From assembly GCA_910579335.1 (NCBI GenBank), contig CAJTUQ010000025.1:3596-29949 (forward strand): a stretch of 26,354 bases of DNA. The letters are read 5' to 3'. Under the pieces are notes generated by a model. It saw only the letters and a program-made list of their open reading frames with translations, was not told where the DNA came from and did not search any database. Every line of letters starts with the position of its first letter. Within the stretch, counting starts at the first letter, position 1. This document shows, piece after piece, positions 1 to 5,137 of this stretch. Position numbers and translations under genes: made by a program. Source of the stretch: an uncultured Dorea sp. (GTDB lineage Bacteria > Bacillota > Clostridia > Lachnospirales > Lachnospiraceae).

Positions 1-1541
1 GCCTTTATTCTTCTAGCCAGACTCAAAAACCCGATTAAAAACACACAGTAGGTAAAAACTGCCAGCACACATCCGATTATAATGAAAAAAACGGAATCGC
101 TCATAAACGGAACATACCAGCTCAAAGCCGTATTATCCGTCGGAATCATCGCCTTCCAGTCCAAATTAGCTGTCCCGAAAAACAAAGGTACCAGCCATAC
201 CAGTATCAACATTGCTGCCGCCGGCTCCGTCTTCCAACGGTCAAACGCATTCAGGTGAAGCTCCTCGTCTTTATCGCTGCGCCCCGCGATAACCGTAAGC
301 CATAAGACGCTTACTATTAAAAGCACTGCCGATATACATCCAAATACCGCAACTCTTCTTGCACTGCTTCCATACTTTTCATATAAAGCATTTTCCGTAT
401 AAAACACATCCTGTACCGGATACGCTATATCCACCGCTGCCGCAAACAAAAAGTTTTCCTCGTCAAACCCGGAATACTTCACCTCATCCCTCCACCGGGA
501 AGCGTCGACTCCCTCCATGTCCGTCTCAAAGTCCGCAAGCTTCGGATTTACGATCACATATTTTCCGGATACTTTCATCTGCGCTATATTTTTCTCCAGC
601 TCGCCGTAGGTCCGGTACTCGGTTTTATTCGTATAGATACGCTGGTTTTTCGTATCCGCATAAATAAACGAAAAGTTTGTATCTCCTTCTTTTACGCTCT
701 CCTTCGATTTTTTATAAACCGAATACTGATCATGCAGCGCATAAAGCACATCGCCCAGCATATTATAGGCCTCGTCGAGCCTGCCGTTCCAATCCGGATT
801 ACTATTCACGATAGAGAGAATGTCCTTCGCACCAACAGGCGCAAATTCCTCCGACTGTACTGCGCCGTCATAAATCCAGCAATCCTTATAAACCACATCG
901 CCCTTTTTGTCCTGTAACCCCCGGAAGCTTCCCTCATGAAAAACATATTCCATTTGGCTTTCCGTAACAGTCACGTCGTCCACTGCTTCTTCCTCATTTG
1001 ATGCTATAAACTGCAGGCCCCCACCCTTCAGCATCTCATAAAAATCTGACATCCGATAATATTCATACGTATCATCCGCTCTTTTACAGACTATAATCCC
1101 TTCCGCATTCTCATCAAGACGTACGCTTTCCTGCGGGTTTCCGTCTTCATCGGAAAATGTATCTCCGTACCGGAGCCCTATCCACTCAAGCAGCTCTCCC
1201 AAACGGTATGCAAATCCACTTTCATTTTTGCCGTTAATGATATTCGACTCGTGATAAACCTCGACGTCCACCAGCTTATCCGGATTATATTTCCCTTCCG
1301 TCTCAAAAAGCTCTGCGGTCTTAATTCCCGAAACCGCCTGCTGGCTGTACTCCATCATCTTTTCAATAAAGTTTCTGGAATCCTTATATTCCTTTGCAGG
1401 TTTTCCTGCAAATATCTCCGCGCGCAGTACCGGATAGGAAAAAAGCCACATGATGCTTGCCGTGATTACAATGACCAGTATATGGGAAACAACCGTCAAG
1501 ACTGCTTTGGCGATATTGCTTTTATACCATTTTTCCTTCAT
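1..1541 (-). CDS. Large-ectodomain membrane sensor, probable histidine kinase (3' end outside window)
   Basis: Reading leftward from an ATG at 1541 there are 513 codons without a stop up to the window edge, so the gene is incomplete. AGGAGAG lies 5 bases before the ATG. The start is 12 bases after the stop of the response regulator, so the two form one operon. The visible part has a first membrane helix at about residues 12-36, a hydrophilic outside region of roughly 350 residues, a second helix at about 398-420, and two more hydrophobic helices near 440-460 and 480-505. No HAMP, DHp or ATP-binding domain is reached. The kinase identity is therefore inferred from position next to an OmpR-type regulator and from the general layout of Firmicute multi-helix sensor kinases. 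I do not recognise a ligand-binding fold in the outside region. Confidence 0.7.
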   Translation of the reverse strand, partial: MKEKWYKSNIAKAVLTVVSHILVIVITASIMWLFSYPVLRAEIFAGKPAKEYKDSRNFIEKMMEYSQQAVSGIKTAELFETEGKYNPDKLVDVEVYHESNIINGKNESGFAYRLGELLEWIGLRYGDTFSDEDGNPQESVRLDENAEGIIVCKRADDTYEYYRMSDFYEMLKGGGLQFIASNEEEAVDDVTVTESQMEYVFHEGSFRGLQDKKGDVVYKDCWIYDGAVQSEEFAPVGAKDILSIVNSNPDWNGRLDEAYNMLGDVLYALHDQYSVYKKSKESVKEGDTNFSFIYADTKNQRIYTNKTEYRTYGELEKNIAQMKVSGKYVIVNPKLADFETDMEGVDASRWRDEVKYSGFDEENFLFAAAVDIAYPVQDVFYTENALYEKYGSSARRVAVFGCISAVLLIVSVLWLTVIAGRSDKDEELHLNAFDRWKTEPAAAMLILVWLVPLFFGTANLDWKAMIPTDNTALSWYVPFMSDSVFFIIIGCVLAVFTYCVFLIGFLSLARRIK

Positions 1542-1553
1542 GGAAACTCTCCT

Positions 1554-2249
1554 CTATGACTTTTCTATCTTATATCCAACTCCCCATACAACCTTTAAAT
1601 ACCGAGGCTCCTTCGGGTTAATCTCTATCTTTTCCCTGATATGCCTGATATGCACTGCCACTGTATTATCCACCCCGATTGCATCCTCATTCCAGATATC
1701 CTCATATATCTGGCTGATAGAAAATACTTTTCCCTGATTTTTTACAAGAAGAAGCAGAATACTGTACTCCAGCGGCGTCAGCTTTACCGGCTCTCCATCC
1801 ACGGTCACTTCTTTTAAATCATCATTTACGGACAGGCCGCCAACGGTATATACGGATGCCTGCTCCGTATCCACCGTGCTTCCCAGCTTCGTATATCTTC
1901 GAATCTGCGACTTCACGCGCGCAATCAGTTCCAAAGGATTAAACGGCTTCGTTACATAATCATCCGCCCCAATATTTAATCCCAGAATCTTATCAGCATC
2001 CTCCGACTTTGCCGACAGGATAATAATCGGCATATTATTTGCCTCGCGTATCTTAAGCGTTGCCCGTATACCATCAAGCTTCGGCATCATAACATCAATC
2101 ACAAGCAGGTCCACCCGCTCCGTCTCCAAAACACGAAGCGCTTCCATGCCGTCATACGCTTTAAGCACCTCATATCCCTCCTGCGTCAGATAAATCTCTA
2201 TCGCCTCCACAATTTCTTTATCATCATCACAAACTAATATTCTTGCCAT
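1554..2249 (-). CDS. OmpR/PhoB-family response regulator
   Basis: 231 residues, the usual length for this family. The receiver domain covers about residues 1-118: acidic pocket D8-D10, phospho-acceptor D52 in VIDVMMP, switch residue S79, and K101 in the KPF motif. A winged-helix DNA-binding domain follows at about 135-229 (LTPLEYSILLLL, then VDNTVAVHIRHIREKIE, ending in a WGVGYKIE wing). It is phosphorylated by a partner kinase, presumably the adjacent sensor, and binds direct repeats near promoters. AAGGGGGTGATG precedes the start. Its upstream DNA has CTTAAG-like half-sites overlapping the -35, which suggests autoregulation. A tandem CTTAAG repeat about 580 bases away, at 2826-2842, is a second likely target. 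The sequence resembles the VanR/PhoP group in general terms; the signal is unknown. Confidence 0.95.
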   Translation of the reverse strand: MARILVCDDDKEIVEAIEIYLTQEGYEVLKAYDGMEALRVLETERVDLLVIDVMMPKLDGIRATLKIREANNMPIIILSAKSEDADKILGLNIGADDYVTKPFNPLELIARVKSQIRRYTKLGSTVDTEQASVYTVGGLSVNDDLKEVTVDGEPVKLTPLEYSILLLLVKNQGKVFSISQIYEDIWNEDAIGVDNTVAVHIRHIREKIEINPKEPRYLKVVWGVGYKIEKS

Positions 2250-2268
2250 CTTTCATCACCCCCTTTAT

Positions 2269-2321
2269 ACTATACAAGAATATCAGAGAATTTTTAAGAC
2301 TGATTGCGGAAAAATCTTAAG
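2269..2321 (-). promoter_or_regulatory. Promoter and candidate self-binding sites of the two-component operon
   Basis: On the minus strand a -10 TATAGT (2269-2274) sits 17 bases from a weak -35 TTAAAA (2292-2297). CTTAAA at 2293-2298 overlaps the -35 and a second CTTAAG lies at 2316-2321, 23 bp further up, about two helical turns. A weak -35 covered by a half-site is the usual geometry for activation by an OmpR-family regulator. The same CTTAAG word recurs as a tight tandem at 2826-2842. Which protein binds is inferred. Confidence 0.5.
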
Positions 2322-2338
2322 ATATTATGAAAACCATT

Positions 2339-2375
2339 TGTCAGTATTTATCGATTTATGTCGAATTATTTCGGA
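2339..2375 (+). promoter_or_regulatory. Phased array of Spo0A-box-like heptamers
   Basis: An exact 0A box TGTCGAA is at 2359-2365. Flanking heptamers at exact 10-bp steps resemble it: TATCGAT at 2349 (5 of 7 matches), TTTCGGA at 2369 (5 of 7) and TGTCAGT at 2339 (4 of 7). Tandem boxes about one helical turn apart are the known layout for Spo0A dimers. The array ends 32 bp before a TATAAT. The gene just downstream encodes a Spo0A-type DNA-binding domain, so either Spo0A or this protein itself could bind here. Confidence 0.55.
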
Positions 2376-2407
2376 TTGTATATCAGCTTTATAAATACGT
2401 TTTAGTC

Positions 2408-2413
2408 TATAAT
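2408..2413 (+). promoter_or_regulatory. -10 element of the Spo0A-C-like gene
   Basis: A perfect TATAAT, with a start point expected near 2420 and the gene beginning at 2459. No good -35 hexamer lies 16-18 bases upstream, which fits a promoter that needs an activator bound to the heptamer array at 2339-2375. Confidence 0.55.
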
Positions 2414-2458
2414 GTGGTAAAGACTGGAAAATTTTCACAAAAGACTAGGGGGAAAATG

Positions 2459-2809
2459 ATGGAAAATCGAACAATCGAACGGCTAATCCGCAGTCTTGGC
2501 ATTGGCGCCACGTACCGCGGATACCGTTATCTCTGCTACGGGATTAGTTTGTGCCTGATAGATGAAGAATATCTGCTTTCAATCAGTAAACTGCTCTATC
2601 CGACAATCGCAAAAGAATTTAACACCACTCCAAGCAGTGTTGAACGTGATATACGAACCGTTGTACAAGTGTGCTGGGACAGGGGCAACAAAGCCCTCTT
2701 GCAGGATATGGCGCTTCATCCATTGCACAACCGGCCGACAGCAGGTGAATTTTTAGACATTGTAGTTGCATACCTTCAACATACTTCTGATACTAGTTCT
2801 GCAATTTAG
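2459..2809 (+). CDS. Stand-alone Spo0A C-terminal-domain DNA-binding protein
   Basis: I place the start at the second of two adjacent ATGs (2456 and 2459), because AGGGGG at 2447-2452 is 6 bases from it; this gives 116 residues. The open frame extends up to 2327, but that part crosses the promoter and has no ribosome site. The protein is a helical DNA-binding domain like the C-terminal effector part of Spo0A: LYPTIAKEFNTTPSSVERDIR is the recognition-helix region, followed by W, G/N-rich turns and RPTAGEFLDIVVAYL. The phosphorylated receiver domain of true Spo0A is absent, so it should act without a phosphorelay. Roles could be to modulate or compete with Spo0A at 0A boxes, or to act at its own promoter. 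The heptamer array upstream supports a link to 0A-type sites. Confidence 0.85.
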   Translation: MENRTIERLIRSLGIGATYRGYRYLCYGISLCLIDEEYLLSISKLLYPTIAKEFNTTPSSVERDIRTVVQVCWDRGNKALLQDMALHPLHNRPTAGEFLDIVVAYLQHTSDTSSAI

Positions 2810-2823
2810 GTTTTCTTCCCATC

Positions 2824-2865
2824 TTCTTAAGCTGTTCTTAAGATTTTTTTGTTTTCTTTTATAGA
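2824..2865 (+). promoter_or_regulatory. Tandem CTTAAG box and -10: candidate response-regulator-activated promoter
   Basis: TTCTTAAG occurs twice, at 2824-2831 and 2835-2842, an 11-bp direct repeat (CTTAAG-N5-CTTAAG). The second copy occupies the -35 position, 17 bases before a -10 like TATAGA (2860-2865). This matches known OmpR/PhoB-family activation sites; CiaR of streptococci uses a similar TTTAAG-N5-TTTAAG box. The start point would be near 2872. The adjacent regulator's own promoter carries the same half-site, so it is the likely binder. Confidence 0.5.
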
Positions 2866-2871
2866 TTCAAC

Positions 2872-3044
2872 ATAGTTTAGACACATTTAACCTTTATACT
2901 GGATATCAGATAGTTGATAAACAACTTATCACTATCTCCCCCTCAAAAAAGTATGCACTATGATTTGTGCAGGACTTTACTCTCATTCCTTTAGATAACT
3001 ATAACAACAACGGAGACCCGCGAGCCGCATGGTAAGCGGGTTTT
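2872..3044 (+). ncRNA. Candidate two-component-controlled small RNA
   Basis: This stretch has no credible protein gene but is bounded by a promoter-like element (start near 2872) and a terminator at 3017-3044, predicting an RNA of about 170 nt. Inside it GATAGTTGATAA (2909-2920) pairs with TTATCACTATC (2926-2936), with one bulge. TGCAC (2953-2957) can pair with GTGCA (2967-2971). Between the two hairpins lies an open C-rich segment, CTCCCCCTC (2936-2944), which could pair with ribosome sites. The layout resembles the CiaR-controlled csRNAs and other C-rich Firmicute small RNAs. It could instead be a 3' extension of the Spo0A-C-like mRNA, since no terminator separates them. No homology has been tested. 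Confidence 0.4.
3017..3044 (+). terminator. Intrinsic terminator
   Basis: CCCGC (3017-3021) pairs with GCGGG (3036-3040) and is followed by TTTTCG. It is the only clear stop signal downstream of the Spo0A-C-like gene and the candidate small RNA. The stem is short and the T run is only four bases. Confidence 0.6.
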
Positions 3045-3096
3045 CGCTGTTTGTAGACCTTGCCCGAAACACCTCTCGGTCAAATCCCGGACAATT

Positions 3097-3108
3097 CGTG
3101 GACAGTTT
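3097..3108 (+). repeat. Left copy of a 12-bp direct repeat flanking the toxin-antitoxin module
   Basis: CGTGGACAGTTT here is repeated exactly at 3613-3624, 516 bp away. The two copies enclose the whole toxin-antitoxin cassette. They could be target-site or recombination scars left by acquisition of the cassette. No integrase or transposase is present. Confidence 0.5.
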
Positions 3109-3231
3109 TTCTAAAGAAATTTCTTGCATAAATATTTTTACCTTTTACTTCCACACTTACAAGTTATCTATTTTTTTATTATCACATCTTTTAACATTTA
3201 GCATCAATTTTATCCTTTATGAAGTATATCC

Positions 3232-3260
3232 TTGCCACAAAACATTCCCTTTGATAGAAT
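3232..3260 (+). promoter_or_regulatory. Toxin mRNA promoter
   Basis: TTGCCA (3232-3237), a 17-base spacer and TAGAAT (3255-3260) form a strong sigma-A-type promoter. The predicted start near 3267 falls at the beginning of the AAGGCACTAC block that is mirrored on the antitoxin side. Confidence 0.75.
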
Positions 3261-3265
3261 AAGAC

Positions 3266-3299
3266 AAGGCACTACATGAGAATGGCAGGCGGTTAGTCC
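3266..3299 (+). repeat. 5' leader block of toxin mRNA (mirrored at 3519-3545)
   Basis: AAGGCACTAC (3266-3275) and GGTTAGTCC (3291-3299) are each perfectly complementary to GTAGTGCCTT (3536-3545) and GGACTAACC (3519-3527) on the same strand. The toxin and antitoxin RNAs, read in opposite directions, therefore begin with the same two blocks. A toxin transcript that reads through to the far side could fold 5' end to 3' end. GGTTAGTCC can also pair locally with GGGACTGAACC (3309-3319). Confidence 0.75.
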
Positions 3300-3330
3300 T
3301 TCAACAAAGGGACTGAACCCTCTGATTACA

Positions 3331-3355
3331 TAGAAATCCTGCTTGCAGGAAATCT
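3331..3355 (+). other. Hairpin upstream of the toxin ribosome site
   Basis: TAGA-AA-TCCTGC pairs with GCAGGA-AA-TCTA around a TT loop, with a symmetric AA/AA interior loop. It ends 3 bases before AAAGGAGGG (3359-3367). Structures of this kind commonly limit ribosome access in type I toxin mRNAs; that role is inferred here. Confidence 0.55.
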
Positions 3356-3375
3356 AGGAAAGGAGGGCTTAACTT

Positions 3376-3468
3376 ATAAGCGATTTTGAACTCCTATCCA
3401 TCGTACTAATGATACTTAGTATCGTTGTAACGATTCTGATAGCATATATAAATCAATCAAAAAAGTAA
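3376..3468 (+). CDS. Small holin-like membrane toxin of a type I toxin-antitoxin system, ATA at the start position
   Basis: Thirty codons and a stop give a short SDFELLSIV head, a single hydrophobic helix (about residues 5-25) and a polar NQSKK tail. This matches the pattern of the small 'putative holin-like toxin' peptides of Firmicutes, which act at the cell membrane and are silenced by an antisense RNA. AAAGGAGGG ends 8 bases before the first codon, and an in-frame TAA at 3370-3372 excludes a longer form. The codon where the family has its ATG is ATA. The only in-frame ATG is codon 12, which would cut the helix. So the peptide is either made weakly from ATA, or this copy has been disabled by one base change. 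The stop codon lies in the stem of the shared terminator. The gene is too short for ordinary gene callers. Confidence 0.7.
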   Translation: MSDFELLSIVLMILSIVVTILIAYINQSKK

Positions 3469-3503
3469 CCGCCCCTGCCCAAGGAATGCGGTTACTTTCT
3501 TTG
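3465..3503. terminator. Bidirectional terminator shared by toxin and antitoxin RNAs
   Basis: GTAACCGC (3465-3472) pairs with GCGGTTAC (3488-3495). On the plus strand TTTCTTTG follows; on the minus strand TTTTTTG follows, so stopping should be stronger for the antisense RNA. Convergent transcripts meeting at one terminator are also seen in the pAD1 par (Fst/RNAII) module. Confidence 0.8.
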
Positions 3504-3518
3504 TAATTAAATAAATTG

Positions 3519-3545
3519 GGACTAACCAACTATCAGTAGTGCCTT
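3519..3545 (-). repeat. 5' leader block of antitoxin RNA (mirror of 3266-3299)
   Basis: Read on the minus strand this is AAGGCACTAC, 8 bases, then GGTTAGTCC. The toxin leader has the same two words separated by 15 bases. The repeats are inverted in the DNA, so the two RNAs share sequence here rather than complement each other. Confidence 0.75.
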
Positions 3546-3557
3546 ATTTATATCTCT

Positions 3558-3586
3558 ATTCTAGCAAAAGACTTTTAAATTGTCAA
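3558..3586 (-). promoter_or_regulatory. Antitoxin RNA promoter
   Basis: On the minus strand a consensus TTGACA (3581-3586), a 17-base spacer and TAGAAT (3558-3563). It has a better -35 than the toxin promoter, as expected when the antitoxin must be in excess. Confidence 0.8.
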
Positions 3587-3612
3587 ATTTAACATTTTCA
3601 AATTTTCCTGTC

Positions 3613-3624
3613 CGTGGACAGTTT
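3613..3624 (+). repeat. Right copy of the 12-bp direct repeat
   Basis: CGTGGACAGTTT, identical to 3097-3108. It overlaps a small palindrome, CTGTCC-GT-GGACAG (3608-3621), lying just beyond the stop of the second glycerate kinase. On the minus strand the palindrome is followed by GAAAATTTG, so it would be only a weak terminator for the catabolic cluster. Confidence 0.5.
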
Positions 3625-3638
3625 ATCGATTCAGGTGT

Positions 3639-5045
3639 CTACGGTACATATAAAATATGCAGGTCACACAGTGTCGTTCCCGTATTCCCGGTATAAATAA
3701 GTGAATTTATCTTTTTCAGGGCAGAATAACTTGAATGCTCTTGTAAGGATTTATTTAAATCAATACCCATCCGCCGGGATTTTTCAAATGTCCCATTATC
3801 TACAATTCCGCCTGCGGCATCCGTAGGCCCGTCCGTACCGTCGCTGTCTATGCTCAGAAAACAAGCGTCTGGCAGGTCCTTTGCAGCTTCAGCAAACGCA
3901 ATGGCCATCTCCTGTCCCGGTCCCCCCTGTCCCTTAACAGATTTCGGATCATCTATCAGGGTATTCACTTCCCCTCCGGCCACAAGCACAACCGGCCTTT
4001 CATACAGCCCGCCATTCTCTATAATCCCACGGGCAACCGCTCCGAAAAAGCGTCCGGCTTCTCTGCTGGAACCCGTTAATGATGACGTTAATATATAGCT
4101 GTTATATCCTGCCCTTTTTGCCGCCGCATCGGCCGCACTGCATAAATCAGGAACCGAACTAATGAAGAAACCTGCAAAATTCGATAGCTTTTTGGGCGTC
4201 TCATTTTCCCTGCTGCCGTTCATAATATAATCGACAATTGTCTTCGGTATTTTATTCTCAAGCTGATAGAATCGTATCACATTCTGTGCATCCGCAAAAG
4301 TCGTATTATCCGGCGCCATCGGTCCTCCGGTTACTTCCGCAATCTCCCTGGGATTATATTTTTTCCCGAACTCATCCACCGAATCATTCTGCATCAGCAA
4401 AAGGATTTCCGCCCCTCTTTGCTCGATCTGTCTCGCCAGCTGGCCGCCGTTAATTCTTGATATATGTCTGCGTATGGCGTTAATTTCATGTATATTGGCT
4501 CCGCTTTTTAAGCAGACATCTGCGGTAAGTATTTCTTCTTCAAGGGTAAAGCGCTCCAACGGACATGCCATCAGTGCAGAAGTTCCTCCGCTGATAACGC
4601 TGATGAACAAATCATCTTTTCCCGCACTTTTAACTAATTCCAAAATACGCATGCACCCCTGATAGCCTTCGTCATTAGGCAGAGGGTGTCCCCCTACAAA
4701 CACTTCACTTTTCAACTGCCGGTCAGCGCTGTCGTAATTTTTTACAATCGCAACTCCCGCCGTAAAGTAATCTCCCAGCAGCGTTTCCAATTTATGCGCA
4801 GCAGAATTAGCGGCTTTTCCTCCGCAGATTAAATATATATGGCGTTTCGAGGCTAAATCCCATGAATACTTTCCGATTGACAGGACGCTTCCATTCAAGT
4901 CAATCAATTCCTCCAGCGTAACCGAGACATCCATTTTTTTTAGCGTCTGCTCCAAAATATCCAGAACAGCTTCCCGATGTGCCGTTTTTCCGTTATTTGA
5001 TAATTCCTGACGGTTTTTTATTTTACTCATTATATCCAAGCTCAT
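3639..5045 (-). CDS. Glycerate 2-kinase, MOFRL family (copy 2)
   Basis: 468 residues with the two-domain layout of the GckA/TtuD family (DUF4147 N-terminal part, MOFRL C-terminal part). These enzymes phosphorylate D-glycerate to 2-phosphoglycerate with ATP in the cytoplasm. Visible signatures in order are CGGKAANS near residue 75, GGHPLPNDEG near 118, SVISGGTSAL near 148, AIRRHISRINGGQLA near 190, GGEVNTL near 355, GQGGPGQEM near 370, DSDGTDGPTDAAGGIVD near 400, and TGNTGTTLCDL near the end. It is the last gene of the catabolic cluster and is clearly paralogous to the first gene (12866-14260), though diverged. The start is uncertain: no good ribosome site precedes the ATG at 5045, and an in-frame ATG lies at 5030. 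It has its own promoter, so it may be expressed apart from the rest. Confidence 0.88.
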   Translation of the reverse strand: MSLDIMSKIKNRQELSNNGKTAHREAVLDILEQTLKKMDVSVTLEELIDLNGSVLSIGKYSWDLASKRHIYLICGGKAANSAAHKLETLLGDYFTAGVAIVKNYDSADRQLKSEVFVGGHPLPNDEGYQGCMRILELVKSAGKDDLFISVISGGTSALMACPLERFTLEEEILTADVCLKSGANIHEINAIRRHISRINGGQLARQIEQRGAEILLLMQNDSVDEFGKKYNPREIAEVTGGPMAPDNTTFADAQNVIRFYQLENKIPKTIVDYIMNGSRENETPKKLSNFAGFFISSVPDLCSAADAAAKRAGYNSYILTSSLTGSSREAGRFFGAVARGIIENGGLYERPVVLVAGGEVNTLIDDPKSVKGQGGPGQEMAIAFAEAAKDLPDACFLSIDSDGTDGPTDAAGGIVDNGTFEKSRRMGIDLNKSLQEHSSYSALKKINSLIYTGNTGTTLCDLHILYVP

Positions 5046-5055
5046 CTTACACTAT
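5045..5055 (+). repeat. 11-bp direct repeat around the copy-2 kinase promoter
   Basis: TCTTACACTAT here and at 5136-5146 bracket the 80-base gap holding the kinase promoter. One copy abuts the kinase start and the other covers the stop of the upstream TIM-barrel gene. It could be a regulator site pair or a duplication scar. Confidence 0.4.
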
Positions 5056-5068
5056 AAATTTTTTCTAT

Positions 5069-5097
5069 AGTATATCATTTAATCTTCTGTACTTCAA
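5069..5097 (-). promoter_or_regulatory. Internal promoter for the copy-2 glycerate kinase
   Basis: On the minus strand TTGAAG (5092-5097), a 17-base spacer and TATACT (5069-5074), with a start point near 5062. That leaves a leader of about 17 bases before the ATG at 5045, which may explain the poor ribosome site there. Confidence 0.6.
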
Positions 5098-5137
5098 TAA
5101 AATCAAAAACCGCTGCAATGTATATGATTGGAAATTC

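Larger units (their letters stand above)
3459..3551 (-). ncRNA. Antisense antitoxin RNA
   Basis: A promoter at 3558-3586 on the minus strand should start an RNA near 3551. It runs against the toxin gene and ends in the hairpin at 3465-3495 followed by TTTTTTG, giving about 93 nt. It is complementary to the last codons, stop and 3' region of the toxin mRNA. Its 5' end carries AAGGCACTAC and GGTTAGTCC, the same blocks as the toxin mRNA leader. This is the expected position and size for a type I antitoxin. Expression is inferred from sequence only. Confidence 0.7.

Noticed and set aside
2327..2455. 43-codon N-terminal extension of the Spo0A-C-like protein
   Set aside because: It crosses the heptamer array and the TATAAT and has no ribosome site; AGGGGG directly precedes the ATGs at 2456/2459.
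3029..3262. 77-codon frame overlapping the terminator and toxin promoter
   Set aside because: No ribosome site, begins inside a terminator hairpin, and ends in the toxin promoter; composition is that of AT-rich non-coding DNA.
3232..3586. Reading the mirrored words as a direct copy of the pAD1 par arrangement
   Set aside because: In par the repeats are direct in the DNA and make the RNAs complementary; here they are inverted, so only the overall layout is shared.
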